Assembly: GCF_024359545.1 (NCBI RefSeq)
Contig: NZ_JAKQZG010000006.1
Coordinates: 62,001-126,000, forward strand
Source: Jiella marina
GTDB taxonomy: Bacteria > Pseudomonadota > Alphaproteobacteria > Rhizobiales > Rhizobiaceae
DNA length: 64,000 nucleotides
Direction: 5' to 3'
Shown: positions 18,232 through 26,810 of the stretch, piece after piece
Position numbering within the stretch: the first letter of the stretch is position 1
How the letters are laid out: each line of letters starts with the position of its first letter
Translations under genes and position numbers: made by a program
The notes under the pieces: generated by a model
Seen by the model: only the letters and a program-made list of their open reading frames with translations
Database searches by the model: none
Told to the model about the DNA's origin: nothing

Positions 18232-20753
18232 GCATTCGCCAGATTGCCGGCAGCCGCAGGCCCTCTGGTGGACGGGGCACCATGCCCCGCCTCCACCATC
18301 GCCGCCTTGACGAAGCGCAGCCTGAGCGCGTTCGACAGCACGAACACCGAGGATAGTGCCATGGCGCCAGCCGCCAGCATGGGCGACAGAAGCATCCCGT
18401 AGGCCGGATAGAGGATGCCCGCAGCGACCGGAATCAGCGCAACGTTGTAGCCGAAGGCCCAGAACAGGTTTTCCCGGATATTGGCCATGGTCTTGCGGCT
18501 GACCTGAAAGGCATTGACGACGCCGGTCAGGTCGCCCGACATCAGGACCACGTCGGCGCTTTCGATCGCGACATCCGTACCCGTGCCGACCGCGATGCCC
18601 GTATCGGCCGCGGCCAGCGCCGGCGCATCGTTGATGCCGTCGCCCACGAAGGCGAGTTTCCTGCCCCCTGCCCGCAGGCTTTCGATTGCGGCGACCTTGC
18701 CCTCGGGCATGACCTCGGCGACGACATGGTCGATGCCGAGTCGGGCGGCCACGGCTTCGGCGGTCGCCTTGGCGTCGCCCGAGATCATGGCGACCTCGAA
18801 ACCTTGGGCATGCAACGCATCAATGACCGTCCGCGTCGAGGCCTTTTCAGGGTCGGACACGGCGATCACCGCCGCCGCCTTGCCGTTGACCGCGGCAAAG
18901 AGCGGCGTCTTGCCCTGCTGGCCGAGTTCCCGGCCTGTGGCGGCAAGGTCGCCGAGTTCGATACCTTCACGCTGCAGCAGCCGATCCGCACCGACGAGAA
19001 CCTGCCGGCCACCGACGGTGGCGCGTACGCCCAATCCGGTCAGCGACTCGAAGCTCTCGGCCTTCGACGCGACCACGCCCGCCTCTTCGGCGCCCGACAC
19101 GATGGCTTGGGCGATCGGGTGCTCGGAGCGCCCTTCCACCGCCGCCACGAGACCCAGCACGTCGCTCCGATCGAAGCCCGGCGCCAAGGTCAGGTCGGTC
19201 AGTTTCGGCCGCCCTTCGGTCAGGGTGCCGGTCTTGTCGAAGGCGACGATGTCGACATCCTGCAGCGCCTGCAACGCATCGCCCTTGCGGAACAAGACGC
19301 CCAGCTCCGCCGCGCGGCCCGTGCCGACCATGATCGAGGTGGGCGTCGCCAGCCCCATGGCGCAGGGACAGGCGATGATCAGGACCGCGACGGCGGCGAC
19401 CAGCGCATGGGTGAGGCTCGGCTCCGGCCCGAAGACCATCCAGACAGCGAAAGTCAGCGCGGCGACGGCCATCACCGCCGGCACGAAGTAGAGCGTCACC
19501 GTATTGACGAGGTTCTGGATCGGCAGCTTGGCGCCCTGGGCCTCCTCGACCATGCGGATGATCTGCGAGAGCACGGTATCTGCGCCGACCTTTTCGGCCC
19601 GAAAGGCAAAGGCGCCGGTGGAGTTCACCGTCCCACCCACGACCTTCGCCCCCTCGCCCTTCTCCACGGGCAGCGGTTCGCCGGTGATCATCGATTCATC
19701 GACGAAGCTGTGGCCCTGGCTGACAACGCCATCGACGGCGATCTTCTCGCCCGGGCGCACATGGACGACATCGCCGACGACGATGTCCTCGATCGCGATC
19801 TCTTCGGTCCGGCCGTTCCGCTCCACATGGGCGGTCTTGGCGCGCAGGCCGGCGAGCTTGCGGATCGCCGCCCCGGTGCGACCCTTGGCCCGGGCTTCCA
19901 TCATGCGACCGAGCAGGATCAAGACGACGATGACGGCGGCCGCCTCGTAATAGACGTTCCGGGCCGATTCCGGCAGGAGCCCAGGAAGGAAAGTGACGAC
20001 GACCGAGTAGAGATAGGCCGCCGAAGTTCCGAGCGCGACCAGCGAATTCATGTCGGGCGCGCCATGGAACAGCGCGGGATAGCCCTTGAGGTAGAAGCGC
20101 CGGCCGGGCCCCACGAGAACCAGCGTCGTCAACACGAATTGTGCGATGAGCAAGGGCTGTTCGCCCAGCGCCTGCATGGTCCACATGTGGAAGGGCGGGA
20201 ACAGATGGCCGCCCATCTCGACGATGAAGACCGGCGCCGCCAGCAGGGCCGCGATCAGGAGATCGCGCTTCAGCGACGCTTCTTCGTCGGCGCGCCGCTC
20301 GTCCTGGGCGACGGACGCCGCCTGATCGTTTGTGCGGGGCTTTGCCGGATAGCCGAGCCTGGTGGAGGCCTCCGCGATCGCGGACGGCGAGGCCGCCCCT
20401 TCCAGATAGCGCACGCTTGCGGTCTCGGCGGCGAGATTGACGTCGGCGTCGATCACGCCCGGTACGGCCTTCAGCGCCCGTTCGACACGGCCGACGCAGG
20501 AGGCGCAGCTCATACCCTCCACATCGAGGGTCAGCTCGGCCGTTCGGGCCGGGTAGCCGGCCTTGTCCAGGGCCGCCGTCATGGCGGCCATGTCGGCCGG
20601 TTCCGAATAGCTGACCCGCGCCGTCTCGTTGGCCAGATTGACGTCGGCTTCCGCGACGCCTTCGAGGCCTTTCAAGGTCCTTTCGACACGTCCCACGCAG
20701 GACGCACACGACATGCCGTCCACATGCAGGGTCAGGGTCCGGCTCGCGCTCAT
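18228..20753 (-). CDS. copA: Copper-exporting P1B-type ATPase
   Basis: 841 residues from ATG 20753, with GGAGG eight bases upstream; the ATG at 20768 overlaps that site and is unlikely. Two heavy-metal-associated domains come first, each with GMSCASC (Cys16/19 and Cys83/86). Then the ATPase core: [10 protein letters not shown] in the actuator domain, [10 protein letters not shown] in the transport site, DKTGTLTEG with the phosphorylated Asp, and [10 protein letters not shown]. The CPC motif and the paired HMA domains specify Cu(I) export. A CueR-type dyad lies upstream and a CopZ-like gene is divergent, so the locus is a copper-detoxification module. Confidence 0.96.
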   Translation of the reverse strand: MSASRTLTLHVDGMSCASCVGRVERTLKGLEGVAEADVNLANETARVSYSEPADMAAMTAALDKAGYPARTAELTLDVEGMSCASCVGRVERALKAVPGVIDADVNLAAETASVRYLEGAASPSAIAEASTRLGYPAKPRTNDQAASVAQDERRADEEASLKRDLLIAALLAAPVFIVEMGGHLFPPFHMWTMQALGEQPLLIAQFVLTTLVLVGPGRRFYLKGYPALFHGAPDMNSLVALGTSAAYLYSVVVTFLPGLLPESARNVYYEAAAVIVVLILLGRMMEARAKGRTGAAIRKLAGLRAKTAHVERNGRTEEIAIEDIVVGDVVHVRPGEKIAVDGVVSQGHSFVDESMITGEPLPVEKGEGAKVVGGTVNSTGAFAFRAEKVGADTVLSQIIRMVEEAQGAKLPIQNLVNTVTLYFVPAVMAVAALTFAVWMVFGPEPSLTHALVAAVAVLIIACPCAMGLATPTSIMVGTGRAAELGVLFRKGDALQALQDVDIVAFDKTGTLTEGRPKLTDLTLAPGFDRSDVLGLVAAVEGRSEHPIAQAIVSGAEEAGVVASKAESFESLTGLGVRATVGGRQVLVGADRLLQREGIELGDLAATGRELGQQGKTPLFAAVNGKAAAVIAVSDPEKASTRTVIDALHAQGFEVAMISGDAKATAEAVAARLGIDHVVAEVMPEGKVAAIESLRAGGRKLAFVGDGINDAPALAAADTGIAVGTGTDVAIESADVVLMSGDLTGVVNAFQVSRKTMANIRENLFWAFGYNVALIPVAAGILYPAYGMLLSPMLAAGAMALSSVFVLSNALRLRFVKAAMVEAGHGAPSTRGPAAAGNLANA

Positions 20754-20796
20754 CGCATTGCCCTCCAACTGGAATACTTAACTCGGGCCAGAGATG

Positions 20797-20819
20797 GACC
20801 TTCCAGTCACCGGAAGGTC
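20797..20819 (-). promoter_or_regulatory. CueR-type operator of copA
   Basis: GACCTTCC-N7-GGAAGGTC is a perfect dyad in the arrangement bound by MerR-family copper sensors. On the minus strand it overlaps a TTGACC -35 (20816-20821). A 19-bp spacer, typical of MerR-controlled promoters, puts a weak -10 (CATCTC) just past it. Confidence 0.85.
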
Positions 20820-20894
20820 AAGAGGTCGGAAATCCTTTTCCGGTGCCGCAGGCGGTGGTGGCGACGATCACCCAAAACACGCCGCACAAATGCC

Positions 20895-20925
20895 TTGACC
20901 TTCCAGCGGCTGGAAGGACCATCTG
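20895..20925 (+). promoter_or_regulatory. CueR-type promoter of the copZ-like gene
   Basis: TTGACC (20895-20900), a 19-bp spacer and CATCTG (20920-20925). The spacer contains the dyad GACCTTCC-N7-GGAAGGAC (one mismatch). It mirrors the copA operator about 100 bp away, so both genes should be induced together by Cu(I). Confidence 0.82.
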
Positions 20926-20988
20926 ATGGTCAAGAGGGCGGAATCTGTTCCGCGTCCCCACCGCATCTATCAAGAATGGAGACCGATC

Positions 20989-21255
20989 ATGTGCCGATGC
21001 CAACCCGTCCAGCAGCAGCAATCCAACGCCCAGGGGGCCATGGCTGACGGCGTCAGCTTCCGCGTCCCCGACATGTCCTGCGGCCATTGCGAAAAGGCGA
21101 TCCGCTCGTCGCTGGGAGACAGACTGCCTGGCGCTTCAGTCGATATCGATTTCGTCGCCAAGCGTGTGACCGTTGCCGTCGGCGACAACGAATCGGCGAC
21201 AGCCGAAGATGCCATCCGCGAGGCCGGCTATTCGCCGGAGCCGATGGCGACCTGA
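20989..21255 (+). CDS. copZ: CopZ-like copper chaperone (HMA domain)
   Basis: 88 residues from ATG 20989, with TGGAGA upstream. It consists of one HMA ferredoxin-like domain. DMSCGHCEKAIRSSL has the Cu(I) ligands Cys31 and Cys34, and AIREAGYSPEP closes the fold. It should hand Cu(I) to the divergent CopA. The N-terminal tail begins MCRCQPVQQQQ, adding a Cys2-x-Cys4 pair and a Gln-rich linker not found in typical 68-70-residue CopZ. A start at ATG 21040 would give the compact form, but its upstream sequence is less convincing. Confidence 0.88.
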   Translation: MCRCQPVQQQQSNAQGAMADGVSFRVPDMSCGHCEKAIRSSLGDRLPGASVDIDFVAKRVTVAVGDNESATAEDAIREAGYSPEPMAT

Positions 21256-21376
21256 GGCGAAGCCTAGCCCGGAAGACATCAGGATCGGCAATGACCGGAT
21301 CAGCAAAATTCGTTGGTCGAACCCGGCCGATCTGGTTTGATGGAGAAAATTTCCGATCAAACCCGAGTGGGGCTGC

Positions 21377-22189
21377 ATGACCAAGCTTCCGATCTACCAG
21401 GTCGACGCCTTCACCGACCGTCTCTTCACCGGCAATCCAGCGGCCGTGATGCCGCTGGAGGCATGGCTGTCGGACGAGACACTGCAGGCGATCGCGGCAG
21501 AGAACAATCTGTCGGAGACTGCCTATTTCGTGCCGGCCGGCGAGGCACGTTGGGAACTGAGATGGTTCACGCCGACCATGGAAGTTCCGCTGTGCGGCCA
21601 TGCAACGCTCGCCACCGCCTTCGTGCTGGCGGAAGTTCTCGGCGAACCCGCCGAGACGTTGACCTTCGCAACCCGCATGGTGGGCGACCTCACCGTCACG
21701 CGGCAAGACGACAGCTGGTTTGCCATGCGGTTTCCGGTTCGCGAGAGGACGGAAACGATCGCCGTCGAGCCCGTCGCTGCAGCCCTCGGCAAGCGACCGG
21801 ACGCGGTCGTCGAGTTCGCGACACCGGGCGACACATCCTGGCTCGCCGTCTTCTCCGACGAAGCGGATGTGCGGGGGATCGAGCCGGATTCTCGCGCGAT
21901 CGCGGCCCTGCCGCCCCTCAACATCATCGCGACAGCGCCGGGCTTTGCCGTCGACTTCGTGTCTCGCATGTTCGCGCCAAAGGCCGGCATCGACGAAGAC
22001 CCGGTAACGGGCTCGGCCCATTGCTCGCTCGTCCCCTATTGGGCGGAGCGGCTGGGCAAGAGCGAGTTTGTTGCGAAACAGGTCTCTGCACGCGGCGGCG
22101 ATCTGCGCTGCACGTTGGATGGGGAGACTGTGGTCGTCGCGGGCCAGGCAGTGCTTTATATGACGGGTGAGATTGCCGTCCCGAAGTGA
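21377..22189 (+). CDS. PhzF-family isomerase/epimerase-like protein
   Basis: 270 residues, the usual length. The two-lobed PhzF fold is shown by IYQVDAFTDRLFTGNPAAVM at the start, then NNLSETAYFVP (with the conserved Glu used in acid-base catalysis in PhzF), RWFTPTMEVPLCGHATLATA, and DEDPVTGSAHCSLVPYW in the second half. PhzF itself isomerises DHHA in phenazine synthesis. No other phenazine genes are present, so this is one of the many PhzF paralogues of unknown substrate. Confidence 0.92.
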   Translation: MTKLPIYQVDAFTDRLFTGNPAAVMPLEAWLSDETLQAIAAENNLSETAYFVPAGEARWELRWFTPTMEVPLCGHATLATAFVLAEVLGEPAETLTFATRMVGDLTVTRQDDSWFAMRFPVRERTETIAVEPVAAALGKRPDAVVEFATPGDTSWLAVFSDEADVRGIEPDSRAIAALPPLNIIATAPGFAVDFVSRMFAPKAGIDEDPVTGSAHCSLVPYWAERLGKSEFVAKQVSARGGDLRCTLDGETVVVAGQAVLYMTGEIAVPK

Positions 22190-22235
22190 TTAAGGCTGAA
22201 GCCGATGAGATCACGGATGCACTGCGGAGGGGCTC

Positions 22236-22688
22236 TCAAGCCTTTTTCACCCACCGCCGATCGTCGGTCTGCTGCCAGTAGGTCACGTCGTGGCCAGCCG
22301 ATTTCTCTACCTTCCAGCGCTCGCGCGCCGTCTGAAGTTGATCGGCGTCGTGACCATCGAAGAGATACACCGCCCTGACATAGCCATCGAGGGATTCCGG
22401 CACCGCACCGTCCACCAAAAAGCGAACATGCGGCTCGTTTGCCCGCTGGGCCGCTTCCACCGTCAGGAGGATCGGCTGCAGCGCGCCGGAACTTTCCTGA
22501 TCGCTGCCGTGGGGCAGAAACGAGTCCTCGCGATAGGTCCATAGATGATTGTCGAGCGCGTCGCGGCGCTCGTCGCTCGCGCACTGGACGACGACACGCC
22601 ATCCTCGCGCGAGCGATTTTTCCAGAAGGTCCGGGAGCGCCTGTTCCAGCCGGCTTTCGGTCAGATGGTAGAACAGGACCTCCGTCAT
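22236..22688 (-). CDS. holC: DNA polymerase III chi subunit
   Basis: 150 residues from ATG 22688, with GGGAGG seven bases upstream. It begins EVLFYHLTESRLEQALPDLL and contains DNHLWTYREDSFLPHG, both typical of HolC, plus AVYLFDGHDADQLQTARERW. Chi links the clamp loader to SSB on the lagging strand. It lies 19 bp after the pepA stop, the usual alphaproteobacterial order pepA-holC. Confidence 0.93.
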   Translation of the reverse strand: MTEVLFYHLTESRLEQALPDLLEKSLARGWRVVVQCASDERRDALDNHLWTYREDSFLPHGSDQESSGALQPILLTVEAAQRANEPHVRFLVDGAVPESLDGYVRAVYLFDGHDADQLQTARERWKVEKSAGHDVTYWQQTDDRRWVKKA

Positions 22689-22707
22689 CGCGGCCCTCCC
22701 GCCGTCA

Positions 22708-24219
22708 TCACTTCGACTGATAGTGGTCCGAAACCAGACGATCGAGCAAGCGCACGCCGAAGCCCGAGGCCCAGGACTGATTGTACTCGTTCGCGGGCGA
22801 GCCCATCGCCGTTCCCGCAACGTCGAGATGCGCCCAGGGCAGATCGTTGACGAAGCGCTGCAGGAACTGCGCGGCGGTGATCGAACCGGCCGCGCGGCCG
22901 CCGCCGATATTCTTGATATCGGCGAACTTGCCCTCGATCATCTTGTCGTATTCGGGCCCCAACGGCAGGCGCCAGACCTTCTCACCCGTCACCTTGCCGG
23001 AATCGGCGAGCCGCGTGGCGAGATCGTCATTGTTGGAGAAGAGCCCGGCGTGGTGATTGCCGAGGGCCACGATGATCGCGCCGGTGAGAGTCGCCAGATT
23101 GACCATGAATTGTGGCTTGAACCGGTCCTGGCAGTACCAGAGCGCGTCGGCCAGCACGAGGCGGCCTTCGGCGTCGGTGTTCAACACCTCGATCGTCGTG
23201 CCGGACATGGCGGTGACGATGTCGCCGGGGCGCTGGGCATTGCCGTCAACGGCGTTTTCGACGAGGCCGACGATGCCGATGGCGTTCACCTTGGCCGAGC
23301 GCTTGGCGAGCGCATACATCAGACCGGTGACGGCGGCAGCCCCGCCCATGTCGCCCTTCATCTCGTCCATGGAGCCGGCCGGCTTGATCGAGATGCCGCC
23401 GGTGTCGAAGACGACGCCCTTCCCGACGAAGGCGACGGGCTGGTCGTTATCCTCCGCGCCGTTCCAGCGCATGATCGCCAGACGCGGCGGCCGCGGCGAG
23501 CCCTGGGCGACACCCAGGAGCGCATTCATCTTCAGCGCCTTCAATTCCGGCTCGCCGAGGATCTCGACATCGACGCCGACCTTGGAGAGTTCCTTGATGC
23601 GGTCGGCGAACTCGACCGGGCCCAGCGTGTTCGCCGGCTCGTTGACGAGATCGCGGGCGAGCATCGTGCCGGCCGCGATCGCCTCTTCGTCGGCATAGAC
23701 GGCCTTGGCCGCATCGACATCGGCCGTCGCGAAGGTCAGCGTCGCCGGCTCGTCGGCACTCTTGTCCTCCTCGTCCTCGTCCTTCTTGCCCTTCTTCGTC
23801 TTGTAGAGGTCGAAATCATAGGCGCGAAGCGTGGCGCCGCTTGCCATCCGGGCGACATCGGCAGCGGAAACTCCGGCCCCGTCCGCCATTTCGCAGCGAA
23901 TGGTGACCGCAGTCGCACCCTTGGTCTTGGCGAGAACCGTACCGCCGAGCTTCAGCCAGTCCTCCTCGCTCGCCGGCTCCTTGGCATGGGTCCCGACGAC
24001 GAGCAGGCGCTCGGCCTCGATACCCGAAGGCGCGATCAGATCGAGGGTCGACAGGCTCTTGCCCTTGAACTTGGCGATCTCGGCGGCCTTCGCCACCATG
24101 TCGCGCAAGGCCTCCGGCAGCTTCGACGAGACGGCGCTCCCCTCGCCGGCCAGGATCACCATCACGCCGGTTGCAGCACTGTCGAGGGGGGCGAATTCGA
24201 TCTTCGGAAGCTTTGCCAT
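22708..24219 (-). CDS. pepA: Leucyl aminopeptidase (M17)
   Basis: 503 residues from ATG 24219, with CAGGAG close upstream. The N-terminal domain is the divergent M17 cap, interrupted by a Lys/Glu/Asp-rich loop ([17 protein letters not shown]). The C-terminal catalytic domain has [16 protein letters not shown] with Lys and Asp metal ligands and the family signature [16 protein letters not shown]. It removes N-terminal residues from peptides in the cytoplasm using two metal ions. It is cotranscribed with holC. Confidence 0.96.
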   Translation of the reverse strand: MAKLPKIEFAPLDSAATGVMVILAGEGSAVSSKLPEALRDMVAKAAEIAKFKGKSLSTLDLIAPSGIEAERLLVVGTHAKEPASEEDWLKLGGTVLAKTKGATAVTIRCEMADGAGVSAADVARMASGATLRAYDFDLYKTKKGKKDEDEEDKSADEPATLTFATADVDAAKAVYADEEAIAAGTMLARDLVNEPANTLGPVEFADRIKELSKVGVDVEILGEPELKALKMNALLGVAQGSPRPPRLAIMRWNGAEDNDQPVAFVGKGVVFDTGGISIKPAGSMDEMKGDMGGAAAVTGLMYALAKRSAKVNAIGIVGLVENAVDGNAQRPGDIVTAMSGTTIEVLNTDAEGRLVLADALWYCQDRFKPQFMVNLATLTGAIIVALGNHHAGLFSNNDDLATRLADSGKVTGEKVWRLPLGPEYDKMIEGKFADIKNIGGGRAAGSITAAQFLQRFVNDLPWAHLDVAGTAMGSPANEYNQSWASGFGVRLLDRLVSDHYQSK

Positions 24220-24531
24220 GATATCTCCTGAGGGGTCTGAGCCGGCAGCGTTGCGCGCGACCCGAAACTGCCGCAAATTTGATCGCCCACGCGCAGTTTG
24301 CAAGAGTGCGTTCGCCGAACGCCTCCTTCATCCCTTCTTAACCACGCTGCTTCGCCCTTCTTTAGCCAAGCTGCGGCATAGTTTCTCCCGGCGATGCGAG
24401 GGGGCGCCCAGATGCCTCGACAGAGGTAGGCGGCAGCATCGCCTCGACACGGCGACTGCGGGCGGATATGCGGTCGGTCCGCCAGACAACAATCCGGAGA
24501 GCCGCTTCTTGCGAACCGAGCGCCGACCATC
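24220..24531. other. Divergent pepA/lptF promoter region with imperfect direct repeat
   Basis: 312 bp without a gene. Two copies of a 19-20-base element, CCCTTCTTAACCACGCTGC (24332-24350) and CCCTTCTTTAGCCAAGCTGC (24355-24374), lie 23 bp apart. The first contains TTAACCA, resembling a half-site for the cell-cycle regulator CtrA. On the minus strand a weak -35/-10 pair (TTGCAA-N17-AAATTT) may serve pepA. Confidence 0.4.
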
Positions 24532-25725
24532 ATGACGCTTCTCGAACGCTATGTCTTCCGGCGCGCGCTTTCCTATTCCCTGGGCACCCTGGCGTCCTTG
24601 GTGCTGATCGTCTGGATCGTGCAGGCCCTGTCGCGGATCGACATCGTGAAGTCGACCGCATCGGCCGCGGGCAACGTCTTCTGGATCGCGCTGATGCTTC
24701 TGCCCGATCTGGCCGCAGGTGTCGTGCCCTTCGCCATTCTGATTGGCGCCGTTCAGGCCCTGAACGGTCTCAATGCCGATTCCGAGCGCGCCGTGATGGC
24801 CGCCTCGGGAGCGTCACCGGGTCTGGTAGCCCGGCCGATCGTGATTCTCGGTCTTCTCGGCGGCATCTTCGTTCTTCTCGTGGCCCATGTCGTCGGTCCG
24901 ATGTCGGCGCGCGGCTTTCAGAACGGCATTCGCGCGATCAATGCCGACACGATCACGCTGTTCCTGCAGCCGGGCCGCTTCGAGCGCGTGCAGGACGGGC
25001 TGCAGCTTTCGATCGGCGAGGCGCGCGGATCCTCGATCGAAAGCCTGTTCATCGCCGACACCCGCGACCCGAAGGCCGAACTCATCTATTTCGCCCGCGA
25101 AGCGCGCATCAGCGAAGAGAACGGCCGTTCGCTCCTGCTTCTCGGGGACGGGCAGCTTCATCGGCGCAATCTGAGCGACAACGCCGTCTCGGTGATCGAA
25201 TTCCAGTCCTACGCCTTCGACCTCGCCGATCTCAGGCCGGCCTCCGGCGGTGACTGGACCCGCTCTTCGGAACGCTCGACCTCCGAACTGATCTCCCCCG
25301 ATCCGGCGGACAGCCTCTATCGGGACGATCCGTCCTCGTTCACCGAGGAATTGACGGAGCGGATGACGAACTGGCTCTATGTCATCGCCTTCGCGCTATG
25401 GGCCGTCGTGGTGGCAGCGCATCCACGAACGAACCGGGAAGCGAGCAGCGCGGCCATGACGCTGGGACTGATCGGCGGACTCGGCCTGAAGGCTGCCGGT
25501 TTTGTCGCCATTTCCCAGATCGAATCCAGTGCGATCTGGGTCTTCATTTCCTTCCTCCTGCCGCTGAGCGCGATCGTCCTCGACAGCTATCTCATCTGGT
25601 CGAATGCCGATATCACGCACTGGGCGGTGTATCGCTGGTTCGTGGACGGGATCGAGGACGTGACGGTCCGGGTGAAGCGGCTCTTCGTCCCCAGGCGCGC
25701 GGCAGCCGGAGGGGCCGGGCAATGA
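24532..25725 (+). CDS. lptF: LPS export ABC transporter permease LptF
   Basis: 397 residues. It begins LLERYVFRRALSYSLGTLAS, the standard LptF/G first helix, followed by a membrane helix pair, a periplasmic beta-jellyroll (about 130-270) and three C-terminal helices (NWLYVIAFALWAVVVAAH). With LptG and the cytoplasmic ATPase LptB it extracts LPS from the inner membrane; lptB is not in this window. It overlaps lptG by ATGA. Confidence 0.95.
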   Translation: MTLLERYVFRRALSYSLGTLASLVLIVWIVQALSRIDIVKSTASAAGNVFWIALMLLPDLAAGVVPFAILIGAVQALNGLNADSERAVMAASGASPGLVARPIVILGLLGGIFVLLVAHVVGPMSARGFQNGIRAINADTITLFLQPGRFERVQDGLQLSIGEARGSSIESLFIADTRDPKAELIYFAREARISEENGRSLLLLGDGQLHRRNLSDNAVSVIEFQSYAFDLADLRPASGGDWTRSSERSTSELISPDPADSLYRDDPSSFTEELTERMTNWLYVIAFALWAVVVAAHPRTNREASSAAMTLGLIGGLGLKAAGFVAISQIESSAIWVFISFLLPLSAIVLDSYLIWSNADITHWAVYRWFVDGIEDVTVRVKRLFVPRRAAAGGAGQ

Positions 25726-26807
25726 TGAAGAACTGGACCCTCAACCGCTATTTCTTTCGCCTCTATCTGGTCAGCTTCCTCTCGACGCTCCTGGCGATCT
25801 CGGCACTGATCTATCTGATCGACATGATCGAGCTGAGCCGCCGCGGCCGGGTGGCCGAGCTTGGCTTCGAAAGCGCCGCACTGTTTTCGGCCCTGAGGGT
25901 CCCCGCTTTCATCGAGCAGGCCTTCCCCTTCATCGTGCTGTTCGCCTCGATCTTCACGCTGCTCAACCTCAACCGGAAGCTGGAACTGGTCGTCGCCCGG
26001 GCGGCAGGTGTTTCGATCTGGCAGATCCTGTTGCCGTTCATCGCCGGCTCCGCCCTTCTCGGTCTCGTGGCGACCTTCGTCTACAATCCGCTCGCCGCCT
26101 ACGCGAAGGCGCAGGCGGACCTGATCGAAACCGATGTCTTCGGTGGTTCGTCCTCGAATTCGAGGGGAGAGACCATCTGGCTCAGACAGAACAGCGGCGA
26201 TGTCCGCTCGATCATCGGCGGCGCCTCGGCTGCCATGGGCGGGACCGAGTTGCGCGGCGTCAGCGCCTTCGTCTTCGACGAAAAAGGCTTCATCGCGTTT
26301 CGCATCGACGCCAATCGCGCCGTGCTCGACGATCGCCAATGGCGGCTGTTTTCGCCGCGTGTCACGCGGATCGGATATCCGCCCTCCTATCCGCAGGAGT
26401 ACCGGCTGCCGACGACGCTTCGTCCGGAGTATATCGAACAGCGCGTCACCGATCCGGAGACGATCTCGATCTGGTCGCTCGGCGCGAAAATCGAGGTGGC
26501 CGCGAGCCTCGGCCTCAATTCGATGGCCTTCGCCATGCAATACCACTCGCTGCTCGCGCGTCCGGCCCTTTTCATCGCCATGACGCTGGTCGCTGCGACA
26601 GTTGCGACACGGTTCTCAAGAACCGGACAATCCGGACGCACGATCGCGGGTGGCGTGCTGGCGGGTTTCATGCTGTACGTGGTAACGTTCCTCGCCAGGG
26701 CGCTGGGCAGCAACGACATCGTGCCGCCCGTCCTGGCAGCGTGGTTTCCGGTCGTGGGCGCGGGATTGTTGGGGGTAACGATCCTGCTCCACCAGGAGGA
26801 TGGGTGA
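25722..26807 (+). CDS. lptG: LPS export ABC transporter permease LptG
   Basis: 361 residues from ATG 25722, which overlaps the lptF stop; a longer open frame upstream is only read-through inside lptF. NWTLNRYFFRLYLVSFL starts the first helix. Six membrane segments flank a periplasmic jellyroll domain (about 130-250). It forms the LptB2FG heterodimer with LptF. The stop is 3 bp before the lptD start, so the whole Lpt series is one transcription unit. Confidence 0.95.
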   Translation: MMKNWTLNRYFFRLYLVSFLSTLLAISALIYLIDMIELSRRGRVAELGFESAALFSALRVPAFIEQAFPFIVLFASIFTLLNLNRKLELVVARAAGVSIWQILLPFIAGSALLGLVATFVYNPLAAYAKAQADLIETDVFGGSSSNSRGETIWLRQNSGDVRSIIGGASAAMGGTELRGVSAFVFDEKGFIAFRIDANRAVLDDRQWRLFSPRVTRIGYPPSYPQEYRLPTTLRPEYIEQRVTDPETISIWSLGAKIEVAASLGLNSMAFAMQYHSLLARPALFIAMTLVAATVATRFSRTGQSGRTIAGGVLAGFMLYVVTFLARALGSNDIVPPVLAAWFPVVGAGLLGVTILLHQEDG

Positions 26808-26810
26808 ACG

